Shown here: positions 25,196-38,483 of the stretch, in pieces
Position numbering within the stretch: the first letter of the stretch is position 1
Layout of the letters: every line of letters begins with the position of its first letter
Source of the DNA: Amphimedon queenslandica
Lineage: Eukaryota; Porifera; Demospongiae; Haplosclerida; Niphatidae
Length of the DNA stretch: 64,000 nt
Direction: 5' to 3'
NCBI RefSeq assembly: GCF_000090795.2
Contig: NW_003546247.1
Location: 157,778-221,777 of the forward strand
Notes under the pieces: model-generated
Seen by the model: only the letters and a program-made list of their open reading frames with translations
The model's database searches: none
Told to the model about the DNA's origin: nothing
Made by a program: the position numbers and the translations under genes

Positions 25196-25433
25196 TATGA
25201 CCATAATTGACAATAGGTACCTTATGGCTGATTGGAAAATTGGTATTTATAGGCAAAAAATTGCAACTTTCTGAGCTTCATTTTTCATACAATTACTTTA
25301 GAGGATGCAAAAAATTGCTGTCTAACCTTTAGAAACAATTTTTGACAAACAGAGCACTCTCAGGTTGATATTTTTTATTATAATGATGAATTTACAAATC
25401 TGCCATTAGGTACTTTTGTCAATTAATGTCACA
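25196..25433 (+). mobile_element. MITE family 1, copy 4
   Basis: TATGACCATAATTGACAATA at the left and GTACTTTTGTCAATTAATGT then CACA at the right, with interior blocks shared with the other copies (AGGATGCAAAAA, AGAGCACTCTCAGGTTGATA). More diverged than copies 2 and 3. Confidence 0.85.
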
Positions 25434-25439
25434 AATACT

Positions 25440-28470
<3,031 letters not shown>

Positions 28471-30137
28471 GGTTACAGCTGATTATTCTAAGGTTTCATA
28501 GGCCAGTACATGTTTTGTTCTGATACTAAGGACACCGATGCCCATGTATACACAGTGTACTCATGCATGTACAAAAAAAACACTGGAGAAAAAGAGAGAG
28601 GGGGAGAGAGAGAGAGAAGGCAACAATTTAGCTATGCCGTCTGTAAATACTAACTGGCTATTATCAGTGAAGCACATTTACAAGAGTTTCTCCCTTTCTG
28701 TTTCGCTTCCAGAGAGGGTTGGACTCAAAACTCATCAAAGCTTACGTGTTTGTCAATGGTGTTAGGGTCTCTTTCGAACTGGAGAAAATAGAGATTTTGA
28801 AAGGAATTGAGATACACAAAGTACACACATATATTAAATACAGCTGTACAGTATTACTTTAGCAATAATTGGCTTACTCTTTTGCTATTGCTGTTCCTAA
28901 GAAGTTCACCATGTGGAGGATGTGTCCGTCCTAAATAGAAGCAAATAAGTATGAGTGTTCTAGCATTAAAAATGATAGAGAAGAGGATGTAACCATGATT
29001 ATTGGCCTGTTTCTGTAGGTAGCCGCGTTCTACTTCTGTCTGGAGGGAGAGAGAGAAATAAATTACGTGTACATGTACTTCAAAAAATTTGCCAATAATT
29101 AGTACGAAATTAATTTTGTGGGTGTCGTACGGTCACAACTGGGTGAACCTGAATCAGTCCTGATACCAGGCATTGATAGTGGATTTTGGGCAATCAGTCC
29201 TGATACAATCATGGAGTTAGCCACAGTACAGCAATGATAAGCATCGACACTGGGTCAGGCCAGACAGACTCTCAAGATTCAGCTATGATGGCTGTCAGGG
29301 CTGTACCAGTACAGATGTCAGGCCAAATGCAGTAATTTTGGGGACAGTCTTGGGCCAGGCATAAAAATTTTTGGCTGTGTAAAGTGGACAAACTGACATT
29401 GTGTTTCTAACAGCTACATGTAGATGAGAGAGAGGAGCTGTGTAAAGCATAAAGGCATAATAACTTAATAGCAGTTTGATCTAAGATATTCCTCTACATT
29501 TGTACTCTCATTGAAAAGAAAAGATTGTAAGTGAATCTTTATTAGCTTGTTTCTTAGTTCTGACACACATCTCAGACTGGCAGGACATTCTTGTCTCTTT
29601 TACCGGGTGATTTTGATTGCATTAGTTGGTGTGTTATCTCTGTACAGACCCCGAACAGAGGATTGGGTCTGAATTGCCATACAGGTAGGCTAAGAACTGG
29701 ATTGATTTAATTCATTTTAATGTTATTCATTACAAAAGACCACATCCAAAACTTTGATTAATAAAAAAGAAATCCCTACATAACAAATTGTGATTCAATA
29801 CTCAATTAAAGTAGTGGTTTTACTAAAGTCACTAGGTAAGATCTGCCGATTCAAGACACTTAGGAACTGCCTTATACAGGTTTGACAAAAAAAATAATTC
29901 TATAAACTATAATAAGAGGAGTATGAGAACATTACAGGATATAGCAGGCTATTACTAACTCACTAGAGCAAAACCAGAAACCTCTAGCATGACGATGACT
30001 TGTACAATGACACAAGAGGAAGTATCAAAGGTGTAACTCAATGAAGCTATGCAAGGTCAAGTGTGCCATGGCTCTCAAGGCATCATTCTTTCCAGGCTCA
30101 ACTGCAGTTTCACACATACATTTTCATATGTTCCAAA
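28471..30137. other. Spacer with GA microsatellite, no gene recognised
   Basis: A GAGAGAGGGGGAGAGAGAGA-type tract lies at about 28583-28620. An open frame across it (28538-28765) is explained by the simple repeat. The rest, including the repeated phrase CAATCAGTCCTGATAC (about 29150 and 29190), holds no recognisable gene. Confidence 0.45.
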
Positions 30138-30162
30138 TAGTGTCGTTTTGGTAAGCTTACTA

Positions 30163-30340
30163 ATTTTAGTATTAGTATTAGTTTTAGTATCAAAAATGAA
30201 ATAGTTTTGGTTTTAGTTTTAGTTTTAGTAAAATTTAAGAATAATATTAGTTTTAGTATTAGTTTTAGTAACTCAAAGTCAAGTGATTTTAGTAATAGTT
30301 TTAGTAATAGTTTTAGTATTAGTTTTAGTTTTAGTTATTT
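30163..30340. repeat. Subterminal TTTTAGT array, left
   Basis: Degenerate units TTTTAGT, ATTAGT and AATAGT repeated over about 180 bp. In hAT elements subterminal motifs of this kind are transposase-binding sites; that role is inferred. Confidence 0.8.
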
Positions 30341-32180
30341 TGATTAATAGGAGTTCTTTAAAGGATTTGTAAATAATTTTGTTTCGCGTCAGAATGATTT
30401 CTCTTTCTAAGTTTACATCTGTGAGACGATTACGCTTTCCAGTTGTTGCATCTCCACCTGTTGAAAAGATTCTTTCAACTGGAGCTGTTGAAGCCGGGGT
30501 TGAATGAAGATCAAAAGCAAGATTAGAGAGGATAAGGTATGTGGTTTTGTTGTCACTCCAGAATATAAAANNNNNNNNNNNNNNNNNNNNNNNNNNNNNN
30601 NNNNNNNNNNNNNNNNNNNNNNNNNNNNNNNNNNNNNNNNNNNNNNNNNNNNNNNNNNNNNNNNNNNNNNNNNNNNNNNNNNNNNNNNNNNNNNNNNNNN
30701 NNNNNNNNNNNNNNNNNNNNNNNNNNNNNNNNNNNNNNNNNNNNNNNNNNNNNNNNNNNNNNNNNNNNNNNNNNNNNNNNNNNNNNNNNNNNNNNNNNNN
30801 NNNNNNNNNNNNNNNNNNNNNNNNNNNNNNNNNNNNNNNNNNNNNNNNNNNNNNNNNNNNNNNNNNNNNNNNNNNNNNNNNNNNNNNNNNNNNNNNNNNN
30901 NNNNNNNNNNNNNNNNNNNNNNNNNNNNNNNNNNNNNNNNNNNNNNNNNNNNNNNNNNNNNNNNNNNNNNNNNNNNNNNNNNNNNNNNNNNNNNNNNNNN
31001 NNNNNNNNNNNNNNNNNNNNNNNNNNNNNNNNNNNNNNNNNNNNNNNNNNNNNNNNNNNNNNNNNNNNNNNNNNNNNNNNNNNNNNNNNNNNNNNNNNNN
31101 NNNNNNNNNNNNNNNNNNNNNNNNNNNNNNNNNNNNNNNNNNNNNNNNNNNNNNNNNNNNNNNNNNNNNNNNNNNNNNNNNNNNGGGTATGTGCGAAGCA
31201 GCTGCTTTGTTCAAAACCAAAAAAGGCAATATTGTGACTACCCTCACACTCATCAAAATTTCGAAGATCATGGTGTATTGAATCAGATTCTTCCTTCTCA
31301 CTGTTTTCTCCTGTCACCTTAGTTTCATTCTCATCATCAGCATCACTAAGATCATCCATATCCAATGAATTAGCATCATCATCTTCATTTCCATCCCTTT
31401 CTTGTTCTCAATCTTCTTTCTCTGATTCAGCTAGTGTTTTAAAGGCCGCAACCATATTGCTTCCCATATCAGTAACAACACTGTGAATTTTGCTCTGTGG
31501 TATATTCTATTTTACTAGAATCTCTTGAACAAGATCAGCAATTTGCGATGCTGTGTGAGGAGATGGAAAGTGACGAGCCACAAGCGTAACATTGTGGCGT
31601 TTATGATTTTTAGTTTAAAAAAAATGGGCCGTTATGCCTAATTATGATGAAGTCTTTCCTCTCTTTGTCCATATGTCAGTACATATGTTTATCAGCCTTG
31701 CTTTCTCAAGGAGGCTAAATAAGATTTCTTTCAATTTTGACATCACACAATTAATGCCCTTTCCCATTTTTGTACGACCAGGACTTCATATCGAGAGTCC
31801 AATACAGAAACCAGCCTTTTGAATTCATCATTTTCTACGAAACTCAATGGTACATTATTGGAGCCAATGAATATGGCCATTTGCCTTGTGATAGCTTTAT
31901 GCATTTCTGAGCTTGCACTGTATTTTCTTCCTCCTTCTATGGTGTCTTCCAAACTTTGTGATGTAGTGTAAGTTGTCAATGCAACTTTGGATGATTTCTC
32001 TCTCTTGTTCTCTCTATTTTCATTTTTCTGCAATTCACTTTCTTCCTGCTCTTTGAATTGCTCTTGGTGTTTGTTTTATAAATGCCCCTTTGAATTTGTA
32101 GGAAACTTCCCCTTAAAAGAAAGGCCACAATGACTACCACTATCCAGCTCCACTAGGCAAACACTTATCTTTTTCTTTCA
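30279..32180 (-). pseudogene. hAT transposase with BED zinc finger
   Basis: From the N-terminus: a BED-like finger (about 32160-32040; GLSFKGKFPTNSKGHL and NKHQEQFKEQ), then KAITRQMAIFIGSNNVPLSF and FKRLVSVLDSRYEV (about 31910-31770), then TLVARHFPSPHTASQIADLV and VVTDMGSNMVAAFKTL (about 31600-31440), a strongly acidic stretch (about 31365-31270) and SSCFAHT, the start of the FAHTLQLVV motif, at the gap edge. After the gap: LAFDLHSTPASTAPVERIFS and GGDATTGKRNRL, the dimerisation domain, and a tail KITKTKTNTKTITKTITKI encoded by the terminal TTTTAGT array. A stop in the BED region and further stops make it probably inactive, but it is one of the better preserved transposases here. Confidence 0.85.
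30571..31184. other. Assembly gap (N run, 614 bases)
   Basis: Unresolved bases inside the hAT transposase. The true length may differ from the number of N. Confidence 0.99.
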
Positions 32181-32202
32181 TGTACTTGAAATATGTCCAT
32201 AC

Positions 32203-32321
32203 TTTTAGTTTTAGTTTTAGTTTCAGTACACTATGTCAAAAAGTTTCAGTTATAGTTTTAGTTTTAGTTAATCAAAAGTAAAAAGCCTTACTAAAAGTAC
32301 CTTTAGTTTTAGTTTTAGTTA
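32203..32321. repeat. Subterminal TTTTAGT array, right
   Basis: Same unit and same strand as the left array (TTTTAGTTTTAGTTTTAG), with one inverted interruption (ACTAAAAGTACC). Confidence 0.8.
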
Positions 32322-32336
32322 AGCAAAACAACTCTG

Positions 32337-32789
32337 GTTTTAATGATTTCATGCAAGTTATATATATCAAGTGCATGCAGCTTCAAAACCAATAGCATAG
32401 AAGACGCTGAATATTTGAGCAATCATAGGCTCACAAAATTGGCAATCATATCTCAGAAAAATCATATCTCACAAAACAATCATATCTCAGAATGAAAAAT
32501 TTAATACCAATTAAACACATTTAATTTAAAGAAAAACTTTCAATCTATATTTTTAATGCATTCTATTGCATCATTTCCCGCTTAATCATGAGAGAGGTGC
32601 TCGTATTTCAGAATACATTTTTAGCCACATTGTTGGCTGTAGCTCAGTAGCACAAGACGATAATGAAGTAAATGGACAAAAAAATAGATTTTACTTGAAG
32701 TTCAACAATGGGGCTTCTGCGACAGGAAAGAGCATAGGATGTTGAATAAATAGAGCAGACAACAGCTACATAGCAATAGTTTTACATAG
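32337..32789. other. Spacer, no gene recognised
   Basis: Contains AATCATATCTCA-like repeats (about 32440-32490) and GCTGTAGCTCAGTAG, which looks like a tRNA A box but is not followed by a B box. Confidence 0.4.
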
Positions 32790-33107
32790 AAATAGTTTCT
32801 TGAAGCTCTAAGTAATCTTCATCTGTGAAAGGATTATCACCATCAGGAACATTCACACAGTTAGTATTTTCATCTGATTAGAGACCATCCCAGTCTTTTC
32901 CATAATATGGCAATTAACTCTGTATGATATATAAACAATAATGATAGACCTACATTAATAACTACTATGAATTTACTTGACTTACTACATATTGATCAAT
33001 GAACAGCCCATTAGAAAGACCCTGTATCCACAATTGAGTTGGCGTCATGTTGTGACAGTGTGGTTGGTTATTCCATGCTTCCATAAACTGAGTTAGTACA
33101 TGATTTA

Positions 33108-33362
33108 CAAAAACATAAAAAAATAAAAGAAACAAGATTGAGTAGGATTCCAAATGACCAACAAAATTACGAAATGAAAGTCTTCCTCTCGTGACGCAAA
33201 TTCTACTCTACATTGTACATTTAATGTTTTTATGTCAAATTATGAATCACCTAGCAATGTAGAGTAGATTTTGCGTCACGAGAGAGGAATTTCATTTCGT
33301 AATTTCGTTGATCATTCAGAATCCTACTCAATCTCGTTTTTTATTGTTTATGTTCTTGTTTG
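33108..33362. mobile_element. Foldback MITE with ~85-105-bp arms
   Basis: The left arm GATTGAGTAGGATTC ... CGAAATGAAAGTC ... GTGACGCAAATTCTACTCTA and the right arm TAGAGTAGATTTTGCGTCAC ... GAATCCTACTCAATC are inverse complements, with about 40 bp between them. No coding content. It lies at one end of the insertion that splits the integrase-core element. Confidence 0.88.
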
Positions 33363-33854
33363 TATTTATTATATTAATATTTATAACATGTTTTTAGTTG
33401 CAATTGTGATACGTGTTGATTTTACACAAACAATTTGCTTTATTATTGTTATCATTGTTACGACTTTACAGCATTTATGAGAGACAGCAGTCACAGCAAT
33501 AAATAGATATGCTGGAGGAATATTTACTATACTGATGACAAGTGAAATTAATACTATAGTCTTGACTTGAACCCTTGTTCAAGAAACTCCACCCTCCCGA
33601 GCTATCTATTCCTGTTCTTCCTAATGTCAAAGTCTTAATCATTGCATTATTATAACATTAATTGTTTTTTACAATAAAATAATTCATTACACACTTGATA
33701 AAAGAATAATATGTAAGATCATTACCTTCTTTTAGCTGGAAACCTCCAATCTAGCTAGGTTACAAAAACTGATTGCTTTTCTCAGTTCTGAGATCTAATC
33801 TGAGCATGCGCGATATGCCCAAATTTTGGAGCATTTGCTTCCATAATTAATAAA

Positions 33855-34123
33855 ATGGCGACAAGAGGTAAGCTGGCATGATACAGCAGTCATAACGTCA
33901 CTTTTTCTTATCTTTAACAAAGATTTTAGGGGACATGGATTTGCGCATAGACTTTTGGAGTAGAATGGTGTAAGAATTAGCCTTATATCACCAGCTAAGA
34001 TCAAGATACACCTGGGGAACTTAATTGACAGGACTTGATGATGATGAAAAAAGGTGGCTTAACAAAACGGCCGATTCGCCAATTTTTGAATATCCTCTTA
34101 GACAAAGTTTAGAGCCACACTAG
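33855..34123 (+). CDS. Small two-exon reading frame MATRGLDDDEKRW..., unknown
   Basis: AAAATGGCG at 33855 is a good start context. The first exon ATG GCG ACA AGA G (33855-33867) is followed by GTAAGC. A polypyrimidine-poor acceptor TTGACAG ends at 34031, and exon 2 starts GACTTGATGATG. Joining keeps the frame: MATRGLDDDEKRWLNKTADS, then PIFEYPLRQSLEPH and a TAG at 34121. The same frame continues openly afterwards (WYQRSPLVTSKKSAKHSSSF, YRKAAKVVAAILFGGES), so the stop may be a break in a longer gene. No family recognised. It lies inside the insertion into the integrase-core element, so it may be transposon cargo or part of that transposon. Confidence 0.35.
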
Positions 34124-34226
34124 TGGTACCAACGGAGTCCTCTGGTCACCTCTAAGAAGTCTGCTAAGCATAGTAGCTCGTTTTCTTGGTATAGGAAGGC
34201 TGCAAAAGTCGTGGCAGCCATTTTGT
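34123..34226 (-). CDS. Antisense small reading frame MAATTFAAFL..., unknown
   Basis: On the opposite strand AACAAAATGGCTGCC (ATG at about 34226) is a strong start context. The frame reads MAATTFAAFLYQENELLCLA, DFLEVTRGLRWYH and stops at the same ACTAGT palindrome that ends the plus-strand frame. It overlaps the open continuation of the plus-strand candidate, so probably only one of the two is real. No family recognised. Confidence 0.22.
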
Positions 34227-35558
34227 TTGGAGGTGAATCCTACTTAGTAACACTACTGCATTACTAATTCTTTTCAAAAACACATAATGAAAGGAAACAT
34301 GTGTATATCATCCCTCAGTGTTTAGCAGCATTTCATCCTCCTTTTCATAAAAAGTTTTTTAAAAAAGATCAAACAGCCCTGAAAGACATAATGCCACAAA
34401 CGTTCAATTCCCTGGTTATGAACCGATTTTCCTTCAATAGAGCTACTTCGACCACTGCCTCTTTGTCATATCATAATTTCGGCTACCCAAAAATTCTCAC
34501 CTCCTCTATCACCTCTAACTCCACTAGGCAATCCCAGTAACTTTACAGGATTTGTGAAATGGTCAAGTGCTGATTTAGATTTGTTGTTGCTTGAAGTCTT
34601 TAGTTATATAATCCTTGTACTAAATCCATCCACACAACCATGAACAACAATTATCTACCCAAAAAATATATGAAATTATGGCTATCACTATAAATTATTG
34701 TAGAATAGTTTGTGATGTCCATCAACGTGATAAAGAGACAACGGGCTTAGAGCAGAGTACTGATGACAATGTATGGCATTTATCCTGCGCAATGCTGTTC
34801 CACCAGGGTCAATTCGTCTTTGAGAATCTCTTAAGCGAGTTCATTGGATTCTGTAACCTCTGGAAATCAAATGACATGGCATTTGTCAATTGCTACACAT
34901 AGGATATTGCTGCTGTATATGTGTGATCCAACTCAGAATCAGAAATAGTAGAATAGCAATCTCTAATAACTATGTGGGCATCTGACATTCTTTTCCTCAC
35001 AGTACTGATAGAAACACCCATAAGATTGGCAAATTGAAGAACAGTGAATGTATTTTCTCATCAACACCTCATATCTCACTTCTGGAATTTCATACAGTGG
35101 ACAATCAACTTCACTAGTATAACACACAACTGCAGTTGATGATAAAGAAACTTCAGAAAGCAGAGTTGAGAGCTGAATCAGTCTAATAACACATAGACAT
35201 TGACTTACAAGATCAATTCCTTCCCTTTCCTCAGTAGACAACTCATCAAGTAATTCTATCACAATTTGTTTCCTGTAAGCTAGCTCTATATTGGTTAAAA
35301 AGGATTCTGAATCATATGAGGTTAAGAAGCGACGATCTTGCAGCTGTGACAGGTCATAAATCACTCTTTCTAATAATAATACACATTGCAAAACTTCGGC
35401 CATTTTCAGACTGAATAGTGCAAGACCACACCTTAACCACGCCTTTATCATACCCTAAGGAGTAGTGTTTCAATAGTATAGTTTGATTATATACTACATT
35501 AATCATGCTATTAACTATACTAATGAAAAAAAGTGGTTGCCTACTTTAGACAAAAAGG

Positions 35559-35726
35559 GACCATGCTATTAATGAAAAGTGACCATGCTATCAATGTATA
35601 TTATTATGCTATTAATAAAAAGAGACCATGCTATCAATAAAAGTGACCATGATATTACTAAAAAGTGACCATGCTATGAATGAAATGTGACCATGCTATT
35701 GACGTAAATGACCATGTTATTAATAC
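35559..35726. repeat. Minisatellite, 21-22-bp unit
   Basis: Seven to eight imperfect copies of GACCATGCTATTAATAAAAA plus GT, one of them expanded in the middle. It lies just upstream of the integrase-core element's start. Confidence 0.85.
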
Positions 35727-36389
35727 AGCAAGTATGCTAATTTTGACATTAATTACCTGCTTGGTAGTAGCCACCTTCTCAGGGAGGAATCACGACGCTA
35801 CAAAATGGCTGGTAAGTAACAGTTGAGCTGTCATATTTGACAAACAAAGGAAAGTCAAGCAATTCCACACATTTTTTCTTTTCCATGTTGTCCTTTACCT
35901 GTTGTTGCCTTCTAAGGTACAATAGCTTTAACTATGCACAAGCTACACGTAATCTTTTTCTGTTCTCAGACGCTGCTAACTTCTGACACCTTGAAAACGA
36001 ACAAGTGTTTATTATAGAAGAACAATTTTTTCCGTACTTTATTGGCAAAAGAAATACACTGATTACCTTGACTAGACAGTAGCATGAGCCAAAAATTCAT
36101 GAATGATTAAAATTTTTGCTAAAACACACATGCTGACAGCACGAGTGCCATAGCCTTGCCTACGGTGTGTGCGAAGGCAATAAACAAGGCCCACAGCTTT
36201 TAGCTCTGTTATTACTTTCAGTGTCTAACCCTGCTCTGGACCTCAATGTTCAACAAGTGACCCATTGCATTTACAACCAATCTACAGTGAAAAATACAAA
36301 TGTTACTGTGAATATAATGTAAAATAATACTATGTCAATGGAACATTCTTTTTAAAATAAAGAATAATAGCTCAACAGAACTGAATGAT
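35727..36389. other. Spacer with a possible first exon at 35805
   Basis: ACAAAATGGCTG followed directly by GTAAGT (35805-35817) looks like a three-residue first exon with a consensus donor. No matching second exon could be proved; the transposon-like gene that follows from 36390 is the nearest candidate. Confidence 0.3.
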
Positions 36390-37120
36390 TTCAAAAGGAT
36401 TCGAGTGTGAAGAAGGAATAATTGTTAGTGCTCTGGACAAAGCATTGAAGTCACTTCATGTTGAGCGACAAACGTATCGTGAGGTTCCTTCATTGGTAAC
36501 CTTATGCACAGAGCTTTGAGAGTATGTTAATTTCCATTATTACATAGTTATCATTCTTAATTATACAGCCTGATAACATTGTAGTCATTTGTCAGTCTGT
36601 AGTCAAAACTGCTGCAACATCTGTACCAGCAGTACAAACCAAGGCACAAGAGATATGTGACAAATTTACTGCTCTGTTTTCCCTTTTTGCAAACTGCCAC
36701 AACATCTATGATAGCAGTTTATTTCTAACAGAAAGTAAAATTGAAAACATAGGTAGATTTACATGGCATTGTTAATTATTCTTTCATTCTGATACTGTAA
36801 AAGTAGCTATTGACTCCTTCCTCAAGTAGTACCAAGAGCAGTTACCTCCAGCATCTGTGCTGCCGAAGATACATATGCTTGAGAACCGCATCATCCTATG
36901 GGTGAGGAATGGAGGGTCGGTTGTAGACTGATGGGGGAGCAGGGTGCTGAATCTCTCCATGCCTTCTTCAATTATATTCAAATGTCCAGCAACAGTATGA
37001 CCAACAGGGTGGAAAGACTTAGTCGTGTGCTTCAAAGCCAACACTTTAAGCTGCTCCCACACAACACTTCTTTGGAGCCACCCCTCGTTAAAAAGAAAAG
37101 TCTTGACTACAATGATTAGA
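36390..37120 (+). pseudogene. Transposon gene with GEQGAESxHA motif
   Basis: First part (36384-36520): ECEEGIIVSALDKALKSLHV then ERQTYR and, in another frame, GSFIGNLMHRALRV. Next, after ATTATACAG, an open block (36570-36755): PDNIVVICQSVVKTAATSVP, AQEICDKFTALFSLFANCHN and ending at ATAG before GTAGAT. Then YQEQLPPASVLPKIHMLENR (about 36830-36890) and, from 36898, GEQGAESLHAFFNYIQM and MTNRVERLSRVLQSQHF. The GEQGAES[IL]HAxFN block recurs in repeated, transposon-like genes of cnidarians and sponges whose superfamily I cannot name with certainty. At least two frame changes make it a pseudogene. Confidence 0.6.
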
Positions 37121-37917
37121 TTCATGTCAGTCTACTAATCTCCATAGCACTCTGTCTTTCTCTTTCTCTCTTGCCCTTTTCCGACCCATATGTTATAATT
37201 TTATATAAAGCAGAAAGCTATCGACACAGAGGTCCATGGCAAACTTTGAACAATTAACTAAGATACCTTCCTTGCAGTCGCATAAAAAGATATAAGTTGT
37301 GTAAAGCGCTGCCCATCATGCTCTACTGATGCTGTTGCTTCCCTTCTATATGCAGATTTTTGTAAAAACTTTAAAGCTGCTTCTGTGACCTTCCAATTAT
37401 AATTTACTTTTTTCCCGTACAAAAGCAGCCTTTGGTAAGAAAATAAAGCCTTCTTGTAGAGCAAAATGTAAGCTATTCTGCCGGTTCATCAGATATGACT
37501 CATGGGGTTCTCCCTTTTTGTCAGATGCCACTAAAATGAGCAAGATTCAGTTGCTAAGGAAGTTGCTTTGCTCATTTTAAAATTACAATTACGCAGAATG
37601 ATGTATATTAATGTCCTATGCATTAATGTCATTCACTAAAAATTAAAACAATTATTACATTAGGTCCTACCTCAATTAATTATTAAAAATTAATTGATGA
37701 TATCAGATAGCAATAAGTTACTACTTTTTTAGGTTTAGGATTCTTTTTTTAGGTTTAGGGTTTAACATTGAGTTTTTTTAAGTGTAGGGTTTGGTTTTTG
37801 TTCAGGTTTTGTATTTTTTTGTTAAGTTAATGGGTTAACCTTATTCAAATTAATTATTAATTACGTAGGACATAAGTCACCAATCAGACAAGTAAATGTA
37901 TTTATATTAGAGATGTA
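37121..37917. other. Spacer with TTTAGG-like tract
   Basis: No gene. About 37730-37810 contains TTTTTTTAGGTTTAGGATTC and AGGTTTAGGGTTTAAC, weakly similar to telomere repeats but too irregular to call. Confidence 0.4.
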
Positions 37918-38271
37918 CAGTCAAACCTCTCTAAGACAAACACGTATGGGCAAGCCGTCACTGTCCCTTATACGGAGGTGTCCTTAAATCAGAGGTTATC
38001 TCAGGCTAATCAGACCAGAAAGTCCACCATTTTCTTGATGCGCGTTACTTAGATTCCTTTGCGTGGGCCATGTTTTTCCGTTGGGGGTTAATTTGTACAC
38101 GTGTAGATGTGTGGGGACAGTAAATCTTGTCTGTTATACCAAATAGAGAGGTTCCGCTATACAGAGGTTCTTTTATACACTACCCAATAGACTTATTGGT
38201 TGGACAAGAGCAATTGTATGTTATAAGGAGGTGACCACTAATTGGGTGTTTGTTTTAGAAAGGCTTGACAG
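37918..38271. mobile_element. Tigger/pogo-like MITE
   Basis: Left end CAGTCAAACCTCTCTAAGAC after TA (37916-37917); right end GTTTTAGAAAGGCTTGACAG before TA (38272-38273), an imperfect inverse. The interior repeats the theme of TATACGGAGGTG, AGAGAGGTTCCGCTATACAG and ATAAGGAGGTGACC, typical of pogo-type non-autonomous elements. 354 bp, no coding sequence. Confidence 0.85.
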
Positions 38272-38455
38272 TATCATGCATTTCAGTGTCTCACGTGAGA
38301 AACTAGGAGCAAACCTACTGTCATGTGATAGTTTCTACAACATAATGGGTACTGCTGGGTCTGGGCAACTGACTTGTGTATACACTCATGACTAACATTA
38401 ACATTGAACATTAAGGGAGGGAGAGAGAGGGAGGGAGAAAACAAATAAATAAAAA

Positions 38456-38482
38456 TATACATGTATATATATATATATATCT
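38456..38482. repeat. (AT)n microsatellite
   Basis: ATACATGTATATATATATAT run directly at the left edge of the next transposon. Confidence 0.85.
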
Positions 38483-38483
38483 A

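Larger units (their letters stand above)
30138..32336 (-). mobile_element. hAT transposon (BED-finger type), nearly complete
   Basis: The left end TAGTGTCGTTTTG and the right end CAAAACAACTCTG are imperfect inverted repeats; the flanks GTTCCAAA (30130-30137) and GTTTTAAT (32337-32344) fit a decayed 8-bp target duplication, the hAT hallmark. A transposase lies on the minus strand between them. Both subterminal regions hold arrays of TTTTAGT-like units (30163-30340 and 32203-32321) in the same, not inverted, orientation. About 614 bases in the middle are unsequenced. Element length about 2.2 kb including the gap, short for a hAT unless the gap size is wrong. Confidence 0.85.
33110..34255. mobile_element. 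Insertion bounded by inverted AGTAGGATTC ends
   Basis: The element homology on the minus strand is lost at about 34255 and regained at about 33110. One end of the inserted DNA has GAGTAGGATTCCAAA (plus strand, near 33140), the other GGTGAATCCTACTTAGTAAC (near 34235-34254), whose complement contains AAGTAGGATTCACC. The shared AGTAGGATTC core suggests one element with short terminal repeats, or two copies of one family plus captured DNA. It contains the foldback repeat and the two small candidate genes below. Confidence 0.55.
32790..35451 (-). mobile_element. HTH plus integrase-core transposon, split by an insertion
   Basis: Reading downward from an ATG at 35451: an N-terminal helical region (LLDELSTEEREGIDLVSQCL), a helix-turn-helix-like segment FANLMGVSISTVRKRMSDAH (about 35030-34965), the motif RIDPGGTALRRINAIHCHQY (about 34810-34750), LSPLSLYHVDGHHKL, IVVHGCVDGFST (about 34640), LPSGVRGDRGGEN and [14 protein letters not shown] (about 34510-34390), then SFHYVFLKRIS near 34280. 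The last part, FMEAWNNQPHCHNMTPTQLW and VNVPDGDNPFTDEDYLELQE, resumes at about 33100-32800. The order equals that of the integrase-core proteins common in corals, sponges and fish. DDE-type strand transfer is the expected chemistry. The copy is broken and interrupted by about 1.1 kb (33110-34255). Confidence 0.8.

Noticed and set aside
28538-28765. 75-codon frame over the GA repeat
   Set aside because: Its KKREGEREREG part is the microsatellite; no other support.
30504-31365. Long open frames across the central region on both strands
   Set aside because: They are open only because the N run has no stop codons; only the hAT-matching minus-strand ends carry information.
32640-32660. GCTGTAGCTCAGTAG, a tRNA A-box look-alike
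   Set aside because: No B box or cloverleaf follows at the right distance on either strand.
37730-37810. Telomere-like TTTAGGG words
   Set aside because: Too few and irregular, embedded in a T-rich tract; no array.
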